In this document: one piece after another, positions 42,386 to 51,096 of the stretch
Layout: each line of letters starts with the position of its first letter
Numbering within the stretch: position 1 is the stretch's first letter
Assembly: GCF_018613805.1 (NCBI RefSeq)
Contig: NZ_JAGGPL010000018.1
Coordinates: 248,001 to 312,000, forward strand
DNA from: Arthrobacter sp. ISL-48
GTDB taxonomy: Bacteria > Actinomycetota > Actinomycetes > Actinomycetales > Micrococcaceae
Length of the DNA: 64,000 nt
Direction: 5' to 3'
The notes under the pieces: generated by a model
Seen by the model: only the letters and a program-made list of their open reading frames with translations
Database searches by the model: none
Told to the model about the DNA's origin: nothing
Made by a program: the position numbers and the translations under genes

Positions 42386-43419
42386 GCATCGTAGAAACCC
42401 CCAAGCCGAAAGAGTCCAAGGCGCCAACTGCCCCGTCCTCACCTCCCCGGGGGCAGGGGCTGACATTGCGGCTTCGCTCGTCCCTCCAGCAGCTCCTGGC
42501 CTTCGGATCGCTGATTGTCCTGGTGGTCTTCTTCGGCGTCATGAACTCACGGTTCCTGCTGCCGGGCAACCTCTCGGACATCCTGCTCTCCACTGTGGTC
42601 ATAGGCCTCCTGGCGCTCGGTGCGACGTTCGTCATCATCACCGGCGGCATCGACCTCTCTGTGGGCACCGGCATGAGCCTCTGTTCAGTGATGGTGGGTG
42701 TTGTGCTCACTTACCTGGGCCTGCCGCTGTGGGCCGGGGTGGTGGGCGGCATCCTGATGGGGGCGCTCATCGGGGCGGTGAACGGCTTCCTGATCTCCTT
42801 CCTGAAAATCCCGCCCTTCATCGCCACCCTGGCCACCATGCTGGTCTGCCAGGGTATGGCGCTGGTGGTCTCCGGAACCAAGCCCATCTATTTCACCGGC
42901 ACCGAGGGGTTCTCGAACCTGGCCCTGGGCAAGCCCATTGCCGGCCTGGTGATTCCAAACGCGGTCTTCATCTTCTTTGCTGCGGCAACAGTGGCCGGCG
43001 TGGTGATGAGCAAGACCCTGCTGGGCCGCTACACCTTCTCGATCGGCTCCAACGAGGAAGCGACGGCGCTCTCCGGCATCAATGTCCGCAGCTGGAAGCT
43101 CTGGATCTATACCGCGGCCGGGGCGTTCACCGGGCTGGCCGGCGTCATCATCGCGGCCAGGCTTAACTCCGCCCAGCCCGGGCAGGGCATGGGGTATGAA
43201 CTCCAGGCGATTGCCGCCGTCGTGATTGGTGGAACGTCCCTGGCCGGAGGCAAGGGTTCCATCGTGGGAACGGTGATCGGTGCCCTCATCATGTCCGTCC
43301 TCACCAACGGCCTGCGCGTCATCTCGGTGCCGCAGGAGTGGCAGAACGTGGCCATCGGCGTCGTCATCCTGGTAGCTGTCTACCTGGACATGCTGCGCCG
43401 GAAGGAGGCCGCAACGTAG
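42382..43419 (+). CDS. Sugar ABC transporter permease (RbsC type)
   Basis: The protein has 345 residues with about ten membrane segments. Diagnostic stretches include 'LGATFVIITGGIDLSVGTGMSL', 'TLATMLVCQGMALVVSGTKPI', 'YTFSIGSNEEATALSGINV' and 'GGTSLAGGKGSIVGTVIGA', all classic for CUT2 permeases. The start overlaps the ATPase stop by four bases. As in this class a homodimer of one permease is expected. It works with the adjacent ATPase and binding protein. Confidence 0.95.
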   Translation: MSIVETPKPKESKAPTAPSSPPRGQGLTLRLRSSLQQLLAFGSLIVLVVFFGVMNSRFLLPGNLSDILLSTVVIGLLALGATFVIITGGIDLSVGTGMSLCSVMVGVVLTYLGLPLWAGVVGGILMGALIGAVNGFLISFLKIPPFIATLATMLVCQGMALVVSGTKPIYFTGTEGFSNLALGKPIAGLVIPNAVFIFFAAATVAGVVMSKTLLGRYTFSIGSNEEATALSGINVRSWKLWIYTAAGAFTGLAGVIIAARLNSAQPGQGMGYELQAIAAVVIGGTSLAGGKGSIVGTVIGALIMSVLTNGLRVISVPQEWQNVAIGVVILVAVYLDMLRRKEAAT

Positions 43420-43511
43420 TTGCTCCAGCTGGCCCCTGCAAGCCCCTGTCCCTCCTGCACCAACCCCATTCCATTCCCTTCCCATTGAGAAAAACAACGG
43501 AGTTTTCACCC

Positions 43512-44507
43512 ATGAACAAGTCCAGTTTCGACCGGCGCAGTTTCCTCACTATGTCCGGCCTGGCCCTCGGTGTCATAGCAATTGCCGGCTGCGAGGCCCC
43601 GGCGGGTACCCCAGGGGGTGCCGCCAGCGGCGGAGCGAAGCCATACATCGCCATCGTCTCGAAAGGCTTCCAGCACCAGTTCTGGCAGGCCGTGAAGCAG
43701 GGTGCTGACAAGGCGGCCAAGGAATTCAACGTCGAAGTCAGCTTTGAAGGTCCGAACACCGAAAAGGACGTGGACCAGCAGGTCCAGATGCTCACGACGG
43801 CGCTGGGCAAGTCTCCGGCCGCTATAGGGTTCGCAGCCCTGGACTCCAAGGCTGCCACGCCTCTGCTGGAGCAGGCCAAGAGCAAGAATATTCCGGTTGT
43901 CGCCTTCGACTCCGGCGTCGATTCGGATATCCCTGTCACCACAGCCTCAACCGACAACAAGGCTGCTGCCGCGGAGGCCGCCAAACACCTCGCCGAGCTC
44001 ATCGGCGGCACGGGCAACATCGCTGTCATCGGTCACGACCAGACCTCCAAGTCCGGGACGGACCGCCGGGACGGTTTCAAGGAGTACATCGAAAAGAACA
44101 ACCCGAACATCAAGATCGTGGCCATCCAGTACGCCGGCGGGGACCAGCTCCTCTCAGCCGACGCAGCCAAGGCCATCATTACGGCCAACCCAAGCCTCAA
44201 GGGCATGTACGGCACGAACGAAGGATCCGCGATCGGCATTGTCAAGGCCGTTGAGGAACTGGGACTCAAGGGCAAGCTGACCGTTGTCGGCTTCGACTCA
44301 GGCAAGGCCCAGATCGATGCCATCAGGTCCGGACTGATGGCCGGGGCCGTCACCCAGAACCCGGTGGGAATCGGGTACGAAACAGTGAAGGCCGCCGTTG
44401 CCGCCATCAAGGGCGACAAACTGGAGAAAGTCATAGACACCGGCTTCTTCTGGTACGACGCCAAGAACATCGATTCGGACCAAATCAAGCCGAACCTCTA
44501 CCAGTAG
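43512..44507 (+). CDS. Sugar ABC transporter substrate-binding lipoprotein
   Basis: The protein has 331 residues. The leader has a twin-arginine-like 'FDRRSFLTMSGLALG' and a lipobox 'IAGC', so it may be a Tat-exported lipoprotein. The mature part is a periplasmic-binding-protein type I fold of the RbsB group: 'VSKGFQHQFWQAVKQGADKAA', 'KNIPVVAFDSGVD', 'VVGFDSGKAQIDAIRSG'. GGAG precedes the ATG. A 92-base gap separates it from the permease gene. It should capture the sugar outside the cell for import. Confidence 0.95.
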   Translation: MNKSSFDRRSFLTMSGLALGVIAIAGCEAPAGTPGGAASGGAKPYIAIVSKGFQHQFWQAVKQGADKAAKEFNVEVSFEGPNTEKDVDQQVQMLTTALGKSPAAIGFAALDSKAATPLLEQAKSKNIPVVAFDSGVDSDIPVTTASTDNKAAAAEAAKHLAELIGGTGNIAVIGHDQTSKSGTDRRDGFKEYIEKNNPNIKIVAIQYAGGDQLLSADAAKAIITANPSLKGMYGTNEGSAIGIVKAVEELGLKGKLTVVGFDSGKAQIDAIRSGLMAGAVTQNPVGIGYETVKAAVAAIKGDKLEKVIDTGFFWYDAKNIDSDQIKPNLYQ

Positions 44508-44547
44508 GCCGCACCCGCAGCCGGACCTGGCCCAGCAGCCCTCCACG

Positions 44548-44584
44548 GCGACGGCCCCTCACCTTCCCGGTGATGGGCCGTCGC
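44548..44584. terminator. Bidirectional hairpin between fucose operon and its regulator
   Basis: GCGACGGCCC and TCACC (44548-44563) pair with GGTGA and GGGCCGTCGC (44569-44584), with one mismatch and a five-base TTCCC loop. It sits between the convergent binding-protein and regulator genes. Confidence 0.8.
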
Positions 44585-44605
44585 TCTGTCATTCCATGGG
44601 GATGG

Positions 44606-45277
44606 CTAGAGCGCCTGCCGCAGCCAGGTCTCTACGCCGCTGATGTGGACGGTCACGAGCGCGCGCACCAGCTCTGCGTCACCACGGGCCAGGGCATCGG
44701 CGATGGCCTTGTGCTCCGACAGCGTGTGCGCGACGGCCCTGTCCTGGGTCAGGCCGCGCCAAATCCTTGCCCGGACAGTGCTGCCGGAAAGGGCATCCAG
44801 CAGACTCTCCAGGTACGCATTGCCGGCGGCCCTGCTGATGAGCCGGTGGAATTCAAGGTCGTGGGCTACCAGTTCCTCAACATCGGTGTTCTCGTCTATG
44901 CCGTCCATGGTGCCGCGGAGTTCCAGGAGTTCCTCGGCGCCTATTTTGCCTGCCGCGATGAATGCCGTGGCCGGTTCCAAGATACGCCGGACCTCGAAGA
45001 GTTCCAGGATGGACCTGTCCTGGTGCAGTTCCACCACGAAGGCCACTGCCTCGTTCAGCAGTTTTGCATCCAGGCTGGTCACATAGGTACCGTCACCGCG
45101 CCGGACGTCCAGGACGCGGATGAGGGCCAGCGCCTTCACGGCCTCACGCAATGAGCTGCGGGACAGCCCTAGCCGGTCGCTGAGCTCTTTCTCCGGGGGC
45201 AGGCGGTCGCCCGCATTGAGCTCGCCGCGCAGGAGCATGTCCTTGATCTTGTCGATCGCCTCATCTGTGACTGCCAT
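44606..45277 (-). CDS. FadR-subfamily GntR regulator of the fucose locus
   Basis: The protein has 223 residues. The N-terminal winged HTH has 'LLRGELNAGDRLPPEKELSDRLGLSRSSLREAVKALA' and the 'RRGDGTYV' wing. The FCD ligand domain follows with 'FEVRRILEPATAFIAA', 'HDLEFHRLISRAAGN' and 'EHKAIADALARGD', holding the conserved metal-binding Asp/His positions. It lies between the uptake/catabolic operon and the fucosidase gene. The palindrome AAACATC-N-GATGTTT occurs at its own promoter, at the fucosidase promoter and at the divergent dehydratase/hydrolase promoters, so it is the probable repressor relieved by a fucose intermediate. Confidence 0.92.
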   Translation of the reverse strand: MAVTDEAIDKIKDMLLRGELNAGDRLPPEKELSDRLGLSRSSLREAVKALALIRVLDVRRGDGTYVTSLDAKLLNEAVAFVVELHQDRSILELFEVRRILEPATAFIAAGKIGAEELLELRGTMDGIDENTDVEELVAHDLEFHRLISRAAGNAYLESLLDALSGSTVRARIWRGLTQDRAVAHTLSEHKAIADALARGDAELVRALVTVHISGVETWLRQAL

Positions 45278-45295
45278 GCGAACATCTTAGCGCTC

Positions 45296-45310
45296 AATCG
45301 TCGGATGTTT
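45296..45310. promoter_or_regulatory. FucR-type operator copy upstream of the GntR gene
   Basis: AATCGTC-G-GATGTTT matches the AAACATC-N-GATGTTT palindrome at 12 of 14 arm positions. It begins 19 bases upstream of the regulator start, consistent with self-repression. Related half-site words (TTACATC-G-GAGCTGT) occur again at 45387-45401. Confidence 0.6.
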
Positions 45311-45438
45311 AGCTGCACTTATGACGCGGCAATCTGGGACCAGGCATAGGTCTTTCGTTTTCCGCTGGAAGGCTAGTTTGAACCCTTACATCGGAGCTGT
45401 CCGGTACGTTTGCCCCAATTTCTATTGAAAATACATCG

Positions 45439-45468
45439 TTGACTCCTGATACATCTGATGTTTAAGCT
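45439..45468 (+). promoter_or_regulatory. Fucosidase promoter with internal FucR-type operator
   Basis: TTGACT (45439-45444) and TAAGCT (45463-45468) flank the motif ATACATC-T-GATGTTT at 45449-45463. The operator therefore occupies the spacer, exactly as at the dehydratase promoter 8 kb away. Confidence 0.7.
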
Positions 45469-45505
45469 GGCAGGCGTATCCCCTCCTCTCACTAAAGGAT
45501 GTTCA

Positions 45506-46783
45506 ATGATTCAGCACGCTGCCTGGTTCGAAGAAGCCCGGCTCGGCATGTTCGTCCACTGGGGTTTGTATGCTTTGCCTGCCAGGCATGAGTGGGTGAT
45601 GAACCTTGAGGAACTCACCGCAGAGTACTATTCCCGCTACTTCCGGCGCTTTGATCCGGACCTGTACGATCCCCGGGAATGGGCGCGGGCGGCGAAGGAT
45701 GCCGGCATGAAGTACGTGGTGCTGACAACCAAGCACCACGACGGCTTCTGCCTCTGGGACTCGTCCCTCACCGAATACAAGTCCACCAACACCCCGGCTG
45801 GGCGTGATCTTGTTCGTCCCTACGTGGATGCGTTGCGGGCCGAGGGGCTGAAGGTCGGGTTCTATCACTCACTGATTGACTGGCATCACCCGGATTTCAC
45901 CATCGACGGCGCGCATCCGCAGCGGAACTCCCCGGATGTGGAGGCCCTGAACGCAGGCCGGGACATGGCCCGGTACCGGGACTACCTGCACGGCCAGGTC
46001 CGTGAGCTGCTCACGGATTACGGCCAAATCGACTATCTGTTCTTCGATTTCTCCTACTCAGAGCACGGCCCGGAGGAGTTCTGGGGCGGCAAGGGCCGGA
46101 AAGAGTGGGACTCCGAGGCGCTGCTGGCCATGGTCCGGGAGCTGCAGCCGGGCATCGTGGTTAACGACCGCCTGGAAATCCCGGGCGACTTCGTCACCCC
46201 GGAGCAGTACCAGCCGGCCGGGCCCATGCTGGTGGACAACCAGCAGGTCGCTTGGGAAGCGTGCCAAACGCTCAACGGAAGCTGGGGCTACGACCGGGAC
46301 AACCTCAACTTCAAATCCGTGGACCTGCTCATTCGGATGCTCGTGGACGGGGTCTCCAAGGGCGGTAACCTGCTGCTTAACGTGGGCCCGACCGGCCGCG
46401 GCAATTTCGATCCGCGCGCCACCGAGGCGCTGCAAGGGATCGGAGCATGGATGCGGCTGCACGGCCGGTCCGTCTACGGCGCGGGGCCGTCAACGTTCAC
46501 GCCGCCCGCGGATGCACGGTACACCCAGTCCGGAAACCGGCTCTACGTCCACCTGTTCGCGTGGCCTTTCCAGTTTGTCCACCTGCCAGGACTCGAAGGC
46601 AAGGTGGAGTATGCGCAGCTGCTCAACGACGCCTCGGAGGTCTTCCTCCAGGAAAACGATCCGCAGGCGCAGGCACACAACATGCAGCCCGGAGCCCAGC
46701 CCGCCGGCACCCTGACCATCAAGCTGCCCGTTCAGCGGCCGGACGTCGACCTCCCTGTGCTTGAGCTTTTCCTCGCCGGGTAG
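45506..46783 (+). CDS. Alpha-L-fucosidase, glycoside hydrolase family 29
   Basis: The protein has 425 residues. AAAGGAT precedes the ATG at 45506. GH29 signatures are 'WFEEARLGMFVHWGLYALPARHEWVM', 'GMKYVVLTTKHHDGFCLWDS' and the nucleophile region 'YGQIDYLFFDFSYSE' (Asp181 likely), then 'LLLNVGPTGRGNFDPRA'. The C-terminal beta domain is short. No signal peptide, so it acts in the cytoplasm on imported fucosylated oligosaccharides and releases L-fucose for the adjacent pathway. Its promoter carries the shared operator. Confidence 0.95.
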   Translation: MIQHAAWFEEARLGMFVHWGLYALPARHEWVMNLEELTAEYYSRYFRRFDPDLYDPREWARAAKDAGMKYVVLTTKHHDGFCLWDSSLTEYKSTNTPAGRDLVRPYVDALRAEGLKVGFYHSLIDWHHPDFTIDGAHPQRNSPDVEALNAGRDMARYRDYLHGQVRELLTDYGQIDYLFFDFSYSEHGPEEFWGGKGRKEWDSEALLAMVRELQPGIVVNDRLEIPGDFVTPEQYQPAGPMLVDNQQVAWEACQTLNGSWGYDRDNLNFKSVDLLIRMLVDGVSKGGNLLLNVGPTGRGNFDPRATEALQGIGAWMRLHGRSVYGAGPSTFTPPADARYTQSGNRLYVHLFAWPFQFVHLPGLEGKVEYAQLLNDASEVFLQENDPQAQAHNMQPGAQPAGTLTIKLPVQRPDVDLPVLELFLAG

Positions 46784-46839
46784 CTAGGCCCCAACGCCGG
46801 ACGGGAAGTTGAGCCGCGGCCAGCAGGCGACTTAAACCA

Positions 46840-46889
46840 CGACGGCGGCACCCCGGTTCCGTGGGAACGGAACCCGGGTGCCGCCGTCG
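46840..46889. terminator. 21-bp hairpin between fucosidase and asparagine permease genes
   Basis: The arms at 46840-46860 (CGACGGCGGCACCC...) and 46869-46889 (...GGGTGCCGCCGTCG) pair over 21 bases with one mismatch around an 8-base loop. It lies between convergent genes and should stop both transcripts. Confidence 0.85.
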
Positions 46890-46915
46890 GACGCTTACTT
46901 CAAGGGGTTAGGCGG

Positions 46916-48469
46916 CTACTTGGCGTCCTTACCGGCACCGGGAGCCGGACGGTTGGCGACCAGCGGGTACGGGCCAGTGAATCCGTCACGCACCGCGGCG
47001 AGCTCCAGAATACGGTCGCGGCAGAGGCGCCAGCCCAGCATCAGCGCGGGAATCACTACCACCAGCGAGGCGATGGTCCAGGTGCCCACGGGGGAATCGA
47101 ACGCCATCAGCACCAGCACCGCGGCCAGGAACGCGAGGGTGACCCAGCCGGTGACCGGGGAGCCGGGCATCCGGAACGCCGGGCGCAGCAGTTCGCCGCG
47201 GTTGGAGAGCTTGACCAGCTGCATCTGGCACAGGACGATCATGCCCCACGTGCTGATAATGCCCAGCGACGCGATGTTCAGCACGATCTCGAACGCTTCC
47301 GCCGGCACTACAGCGTTGAGCACCACACCCAGGCACGCTACGGCGGCTGTCAGTGCGATTCCGCCATAGGGGACACCGGCCTTGTTCATGCGGCCAGCGA
47401 ACTTCGGGGCCGATCCCGTGACCGACATGGAGCGCATGATGCGGCCCGTGGAATAGAGCCCGGCGTTCAGCGAGGAAAGGGCTGCCGTGAGGACCACGAG
47501 GTTCATGATGGCATCCACACCCTCAACGCCGATGGAACCGAAGAACGTGACGAAGGGGCTTTCGCCGGACTTGTACGACGTGTACGGCAGAAGCAGCGAC
47601 AGCAGGATCAGGGAACCGACGTAGAAGACCGCGATGCGGACGATGACCGTGTTGATGGCCTTGGGCATGATCTTCTCGGGGTTCTCCGTTTCGCCGGCCG
47701 CGGTACCGATCAGCTCGATCGACGCGTAGGCGAACACAACACCCTGCATCACGACGATGGCGGGCAACAGGCCGTTGGGGAAGAGGCCGCCGTTGTCAGC
47801 GATCAGGGAGAATCCGACTTCCTGGCCTGCCACCGGGGTGCCGAAGATGACGAAGTAGATGCCTACGACAAGGAAGGTCAGGAGGGCAACAACCTTGATC
47901 AGCGCGAACCAGAACTCGAGTTCACCGAACACCTTGACAGAAATCAGGTTCAGGCCGAGCACCAGGATAAGCGCCGCCAGTGCCCACATCCACTGCGGGA
48001 CATCGGCAATGGGGGCCCAGTACTTCTTGAAGAAGTTCATGTAAAGCGCGACGGCGGTGATGTCCACGATCGCTGTCATGGCCCAGTTCAGCCAGTAGAG
48101 CCAGCCGGTGACGAACGCGGCTTTCTCACCGAAGAACTCGCGGGCATAGGAAACGAATGAGCCTGACGACGGGCGGTGCATGACGAGCTCGCCGAGGGCG
48201 CGAAGGATCATGAACGCGAAGAAGCCGCATACGGCGTAGCTGATGATCAGGGCCGGGCCTGCCGTGGCGAGCCGGCCGCCGGCGCCCATGAAAAGACCGG
48301 TGCCGATGGCGCCGCCGATCGCGATCATCTGGACCTGGCGGGGCTTGAGGCCCTTGTGGTAACCCTCGTCCTCCCGGTGCAGGGTGGCTTCGGAGGCGTG
48401 GGCGTGCGCTGGAATGGTGTGGTCGGAGATGGCCGCTTGTTGCTGGGCGTCCATTGGGGGCTTTGTCAC
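46916..48469 (-). CDS. ansP: L-asparagine permease (APC family)
   Basis: The protein has 517 residues and 12 membrane segments. The start is GTG at 48469, followed closely by a second possible Met. The amino-acid permease signature reads '[34 protein letters not shown]', followed by '[40 protein letters not shown]', which is strongly AnsP/GABA-permease-like. It is the last gene of an operon with an asparaginase and aspartase, which favours asparagine as substrate. It imports by proton symport. Confidence 0.92.
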   Translation of the reverse strand: MTKPPMDAQQQAAISDHTIPAHAHASEATLHREDEGYHKGLKPRQVQMIAIGGAIGTGLFMGAGGRLATAGPALIISYAVCGFFAFMILRALGELVMHRPSSGSFVSYAREFFGEKAAFVTGWLYWLNWAMTAIVDITAVALYMNFFKKYWAPIADVPQWMWALAALILVLGLNLISVKVFGELEFWFALIKVVALLTFLVVGIYFVIFGTPVAGQEVGFSLIADNGGLFPNGLLPAIVVMQGVVFAYASIELIGTAAGETENPEKIMPKAINTVIVRIAVFYVGSLILLSLLLPYTSYKSGESPFVTFFGSIGVEGVDAIMNLVVLTAALSSLNAGLYSTGRIMRSMSVTGSAPKFAGRMNKAGVPYGGIALTAAVACLGVVLNAVVPAEAFEIVLNIASLGIISTWGMIVLCQMQLVKLSNRGELLRPAFRMPGSPVTGWVTLAFLAAVLVLMAFDSPVGTWTIASLVVVIPALMLGWRLCRDRILELAAVRDGFTGPYPLVANRPAPGAGKDAK

Positions 48470-48513
48470 GGGGGAGTCCTTTATCTCTTGGGGTGGGGAC
48501 TATCGACTGGGGC

Positions 48514-49974
48514 TTATTGCTGGGTGGGTTGTTTGGTGAGGTTTGCCAGGCGTTGGGGGCTGAGGAGTTCTTGGAGTTGCGTGGCGGTGAGCAGTCCGTG
48601 TTCGAGGACGAGTTCGGCGACGCCTTTGCCGGTGGCGAGTGCTTCCTGGGCGATGGCGGTGGCCGTGGTGTAGCCCAGGTGGGGGTTTAGTGCGGTGACC
48701 AGGCCGATCGATTGTTCGACGGTGAGGCGCAGGTGTTCGGTGTTGGCGGTGATGCCCTGGATGCAGCGTTTGGTGAGGGTGCGGCAGGCTGCTTCGAGGT
48801 GGGAGATGCTCTTGTGGAGGCTGTGGACGATGATGGGTTCGAAGGCGTTGAGTTGGAGTTGGCCGGCTTCGGCGGCCATGGTGATGGTGACGTCGTTGCC
48901 GATGACTTCGTAGGCGACCTGGGAGACGACTTCGGGGATGACCGGGTTGATTTTGCCGGGCATGATGGAGGAGCCGGACTGGACGGCGGGCAGGTTGATT
49001 TCGCCGAATCCGGCGCGGGGGCCGGAGGAGAGCAGCCGCAGGTCGTTGCAGATTTTGGAGAGTTTCACGGCGACGCGTTTGAGGACGCCTGAGAGGTGCA
49101 CGAACGCGCCGACGTCCTGGGTGGCTTCGATCAGGTCCGGGGCGGTGACCAGGGGCAGGCCGGTGATCTCGGCGAGGTGGCGGCAGGCGGTGGCGGCGTA
49201 GCCGGGCGGGGCGTTCAGGCCGGTGCCGATGGCGGTGGCGCCGAGGTTGATTTCGTGGATGAGGACTTCGGCTTCGGCGAGCCGGAGCCGGTCTTCGCTG
49301 ATGGTGATGGCGTAGGTGCCGAATTCCTGGCCCAGGGTCATGGGCACGGCGTCCTGGAGCTGGGTGCGGCCCATCTTGACGACGGTGCGGAACTCGGCGG
49401 CTTTCGCGGCGCAGGCTTCTTCGAGTTCTGCCAGGGCGGCGAGGAGCTCTTTGATCCCGAAGATCGTGGCGAGTTTCACGGCGGTGGGGTAGACGTCGTT
49501 GGTGGATTGGGAGAGGTTGACGTGGTCGTTGGGGTGCAGGCGGGCGTAGTCGCCTTTGGGGTGGCCGAGGATTTGCAGGGCGCGGTTGGCGATGACCTCG
49601 TTGGTGTTCATGTTCGAGGAGGTCCCGGCGCCGCCCTGGATGACGTCCACGACGAACTCGGCGCTGAGTTTGCCGTCGATGACGTCCTGGCAGGCCTGTT
49701 CGATCGCGGTGGCCCGTCCGGCGTCCAGGAGCCCGAGTTCGCGGTTGGTGCGGGCGGCTGCTTGTTTCACGGCGGCCAGGCCGCGGACCAGGTGCATGTT
49801 CGAGGCCAGCGGCTGGCCCGTGATCGGGAAATTCTCCACCGCGCGCAGGGTATGCACGCCCCAGTACGCGTCGGCCGGGACCTCACGGTCACCGAGCAGA
49901 TCATGCTCGGAACGCGTCCCGGCCTGGTTGCCCGCCGGACTACTGGCGGCGCTGGCGGTATTAGTTATGGTCAT
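48514..49974 (-). CDS. aspA: Aspartate ammonia-lyase (aspartase)
   Basis: The 486-residue enzyme splits L-aspartate to fumarate and ammonia. GAGG precedes the ATG at 49974; a longer upstream frame lies inside the asparaginase gene. Family signatures: 'GGAGTSSNMNTNEVIANRA', 'HVNLSQSTNDVYPTAVKL', 'TELT-type' active region 'MGRTQLQDAVPMTLGQEF', and the catalytic loop 'GSSIMPGKINPVIPE'. Fumarase C is similar, but the operon with asparaginase decides for aspartase. It completes asparagine breakdown to fumarate plus two ammonia. Confidence 0.95.
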   Translation of the reverse strand: MTITNTASAASSPAGNQAGTRSEHDLLGDREVPADAYWGVHTLRAVENFPITGQPLASNMHLVRGLAAVKQAAARTNRELGLLDAGRATAIEQACQDVIDGKLSAEFVVDVIQGGAGTSSNMNTNEVIANRALQILGHPKGDYARLHPNDHVNLSQSTNDVYPTAVKLATIFGIKELLAALAELEEACAAKAAEFRTVVKMGRTQLQDAVPMTLGQEFGTYAITISEDRLRLAEAEVLIHEINLGATAIGTGLNAPPGYAATACRHLAEITGLPLVTAPDLIEATQDVGAFVHLSGVLKRVAVKLSKICNDLRLLSSGPRAGFGEINLPAVQSGSSIMPGKINPVIPEVVSQVAYEVIGNDVTITMAAEAGQLQLNAFEPIIVHSLHKSISHLEAACRTLTKRCIQGITANTEHLRLTVEQSIGLVTALNPHLGYTTATAIAQEALATGKGVAELVLEHGLLTATQLQELLSPQRLANLTKQPTQQ

Positions 49975-49981
49975 GGGGTCC

Positions 49982-51079
49982 TCACAGGGCTTCGTTGACG
50001 GGTTCGGACAGGAAATCTGTGGCCTGCAGGAGGCCGACCTGCCGCCCGCCGCCCAGGACGGGGGCGGTGGCGATGCCGGAAAGCGATGTGGTGTCCACGC
50101 CGAGCGCCTCGAGCACGCTGACGGTGACGGGCATCCGGGCGCGGTCACCGCCGTCGGAAATCTTGATCGCGGTGGCGCGGCCGTCCGGCAGGCCCGCCAG
50201 CTGGATGCCTTCAAAGCCGTCCTTCGCCACTGCGCCGGGGAGCACGCGCATGAGTTCGGTGACGTCCCGGCCTTCGCCGGCCACCATGTCAGGGTGCTGC
50301 TGCATGGCCAGCCCGACGGCGGCTTCCGCGGAAAGCGTGGCGGTCGCGCCGTCGTCGGAGGTGCTGGACGTGCTGATGCCGGACAAGGTGCTGCTTGCCG
50401 CCGCGATGCGCCCGAAGGCGCGGGCCATACCGCGGAGGGTCAGGGCGAAGAGCGGAGTTCCGCAGCCGTCAGTGCTCAGGCCCAGCGGCTCCTCGTCCGT
50501 TAACTCGGTGACTGTGCGGGCCACGAGCTGTTGGAGCGGGTGGTCCGGGTTCAGGTAGCCATCGACCGGCCAGCCATTGATGACGCAAGTGGCGGCCATG
50601 GAGGCGTGTTTGCCGGAGCAGTTCTGGGCCAGCTGCGTGGCGTGGCCGCCGGACCGAAGCCATTCCTCACGCTCGGTGACGCCGTACGGGAGGTCAGTGC
50701 TGTTCTCAAGGGCGTCGGGGGTGAGGCCGTGCATTTCGAGGATCCGCAGGGCGCCGTCGCGATGCTTGGCCGCGCCGGAGTGGCTGGCGGCGGTCAGGGC
50801 CAGGAGGTCGGCCGGCAGCTGCAGCCCGGCGCGGACCATGGCCACGGCCTGCAGCGGTTTGAGTGAGGACCGCGGATAGAAGGGAGCCAGGGGATCGCCG
50901 GCCGATGCCAGGGTGGAACCGTCCACTGCTGTCGCGATGACCGATCCGTAATGGATGCTTTCCGTCAGGCCGTCACGGACGGCCACCGCCAGCGCGGCAT
51001 GCCGCGGGAGCTGTGCGGCTGCACGTGTTGTGGTGCCGGAAGCAGCAGTCTGGGCAGCGGGAGAGGCTGGGGTTGGCAT
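49982..51079 (-). CDS. L-asparaginase, Rhizobium etli-type (Asparaginase_II family)
   Basis: The protein has 365 residues. It is not related to E. coli AnsA/AnsB. Motifs of the R. etli class are visible: S-S-L-K at 71-74, S-H-S-G at 99-102, the metal/catalytic C-x2-K in 'QNCSGKHASMA' (Cys154, Lys157), and Cys206 in 'LSTDGCGTPLFAL', with spacings like those of the ReAV enzyme. The N-terminal 25 residues are Ala/Thr-rich and poorly ordered. It deamidates asparagine to aspartate for the following aspartase gene 7 bases downstream. It likely acts in the cytoplasm. Confidence 0.92.
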   Translation of the reverse strand: MPTPASPAAQTAASGTTTRAAAQLPRHAALAVAVRDGLTESIHYGSVIATAVDGSTLASAGDPLAPFYPRSSLKPLQAVAMVRAGLQLPADLLALTAASHSGAAKHRDGALRILEMHGLTPDALENSTDLPYGVTEREEWLRSGGHATQLAQNCSGKHASMAATCVINGWPVDGYLNPDHPLQQLVARTVTELTDEEPLGLSTDGCGTPLFALTLRGMARAFGRIAAASSTLSGISTSSTSDDGATATLSAEAAVGLAMQQHPDMVAGEGRDVTELMRVLPGAVAKDGFEGIQLAGLPDGRATAIKISDGGDRARMPVTVSVLEALGVDTTSLSGIATAPVLGGGRQVGLLQATDFLSEPVNEAL

Positions 51080-51096
51080 AGCGTCCTTGAGTGCGG

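Noticed and set aside
49096..49998. Plus-strand Gly/Asp/Val-rich frame opposite aspartase
   Set aside because: Shadow of the aspA coding strand's biased codons; no protein family character.
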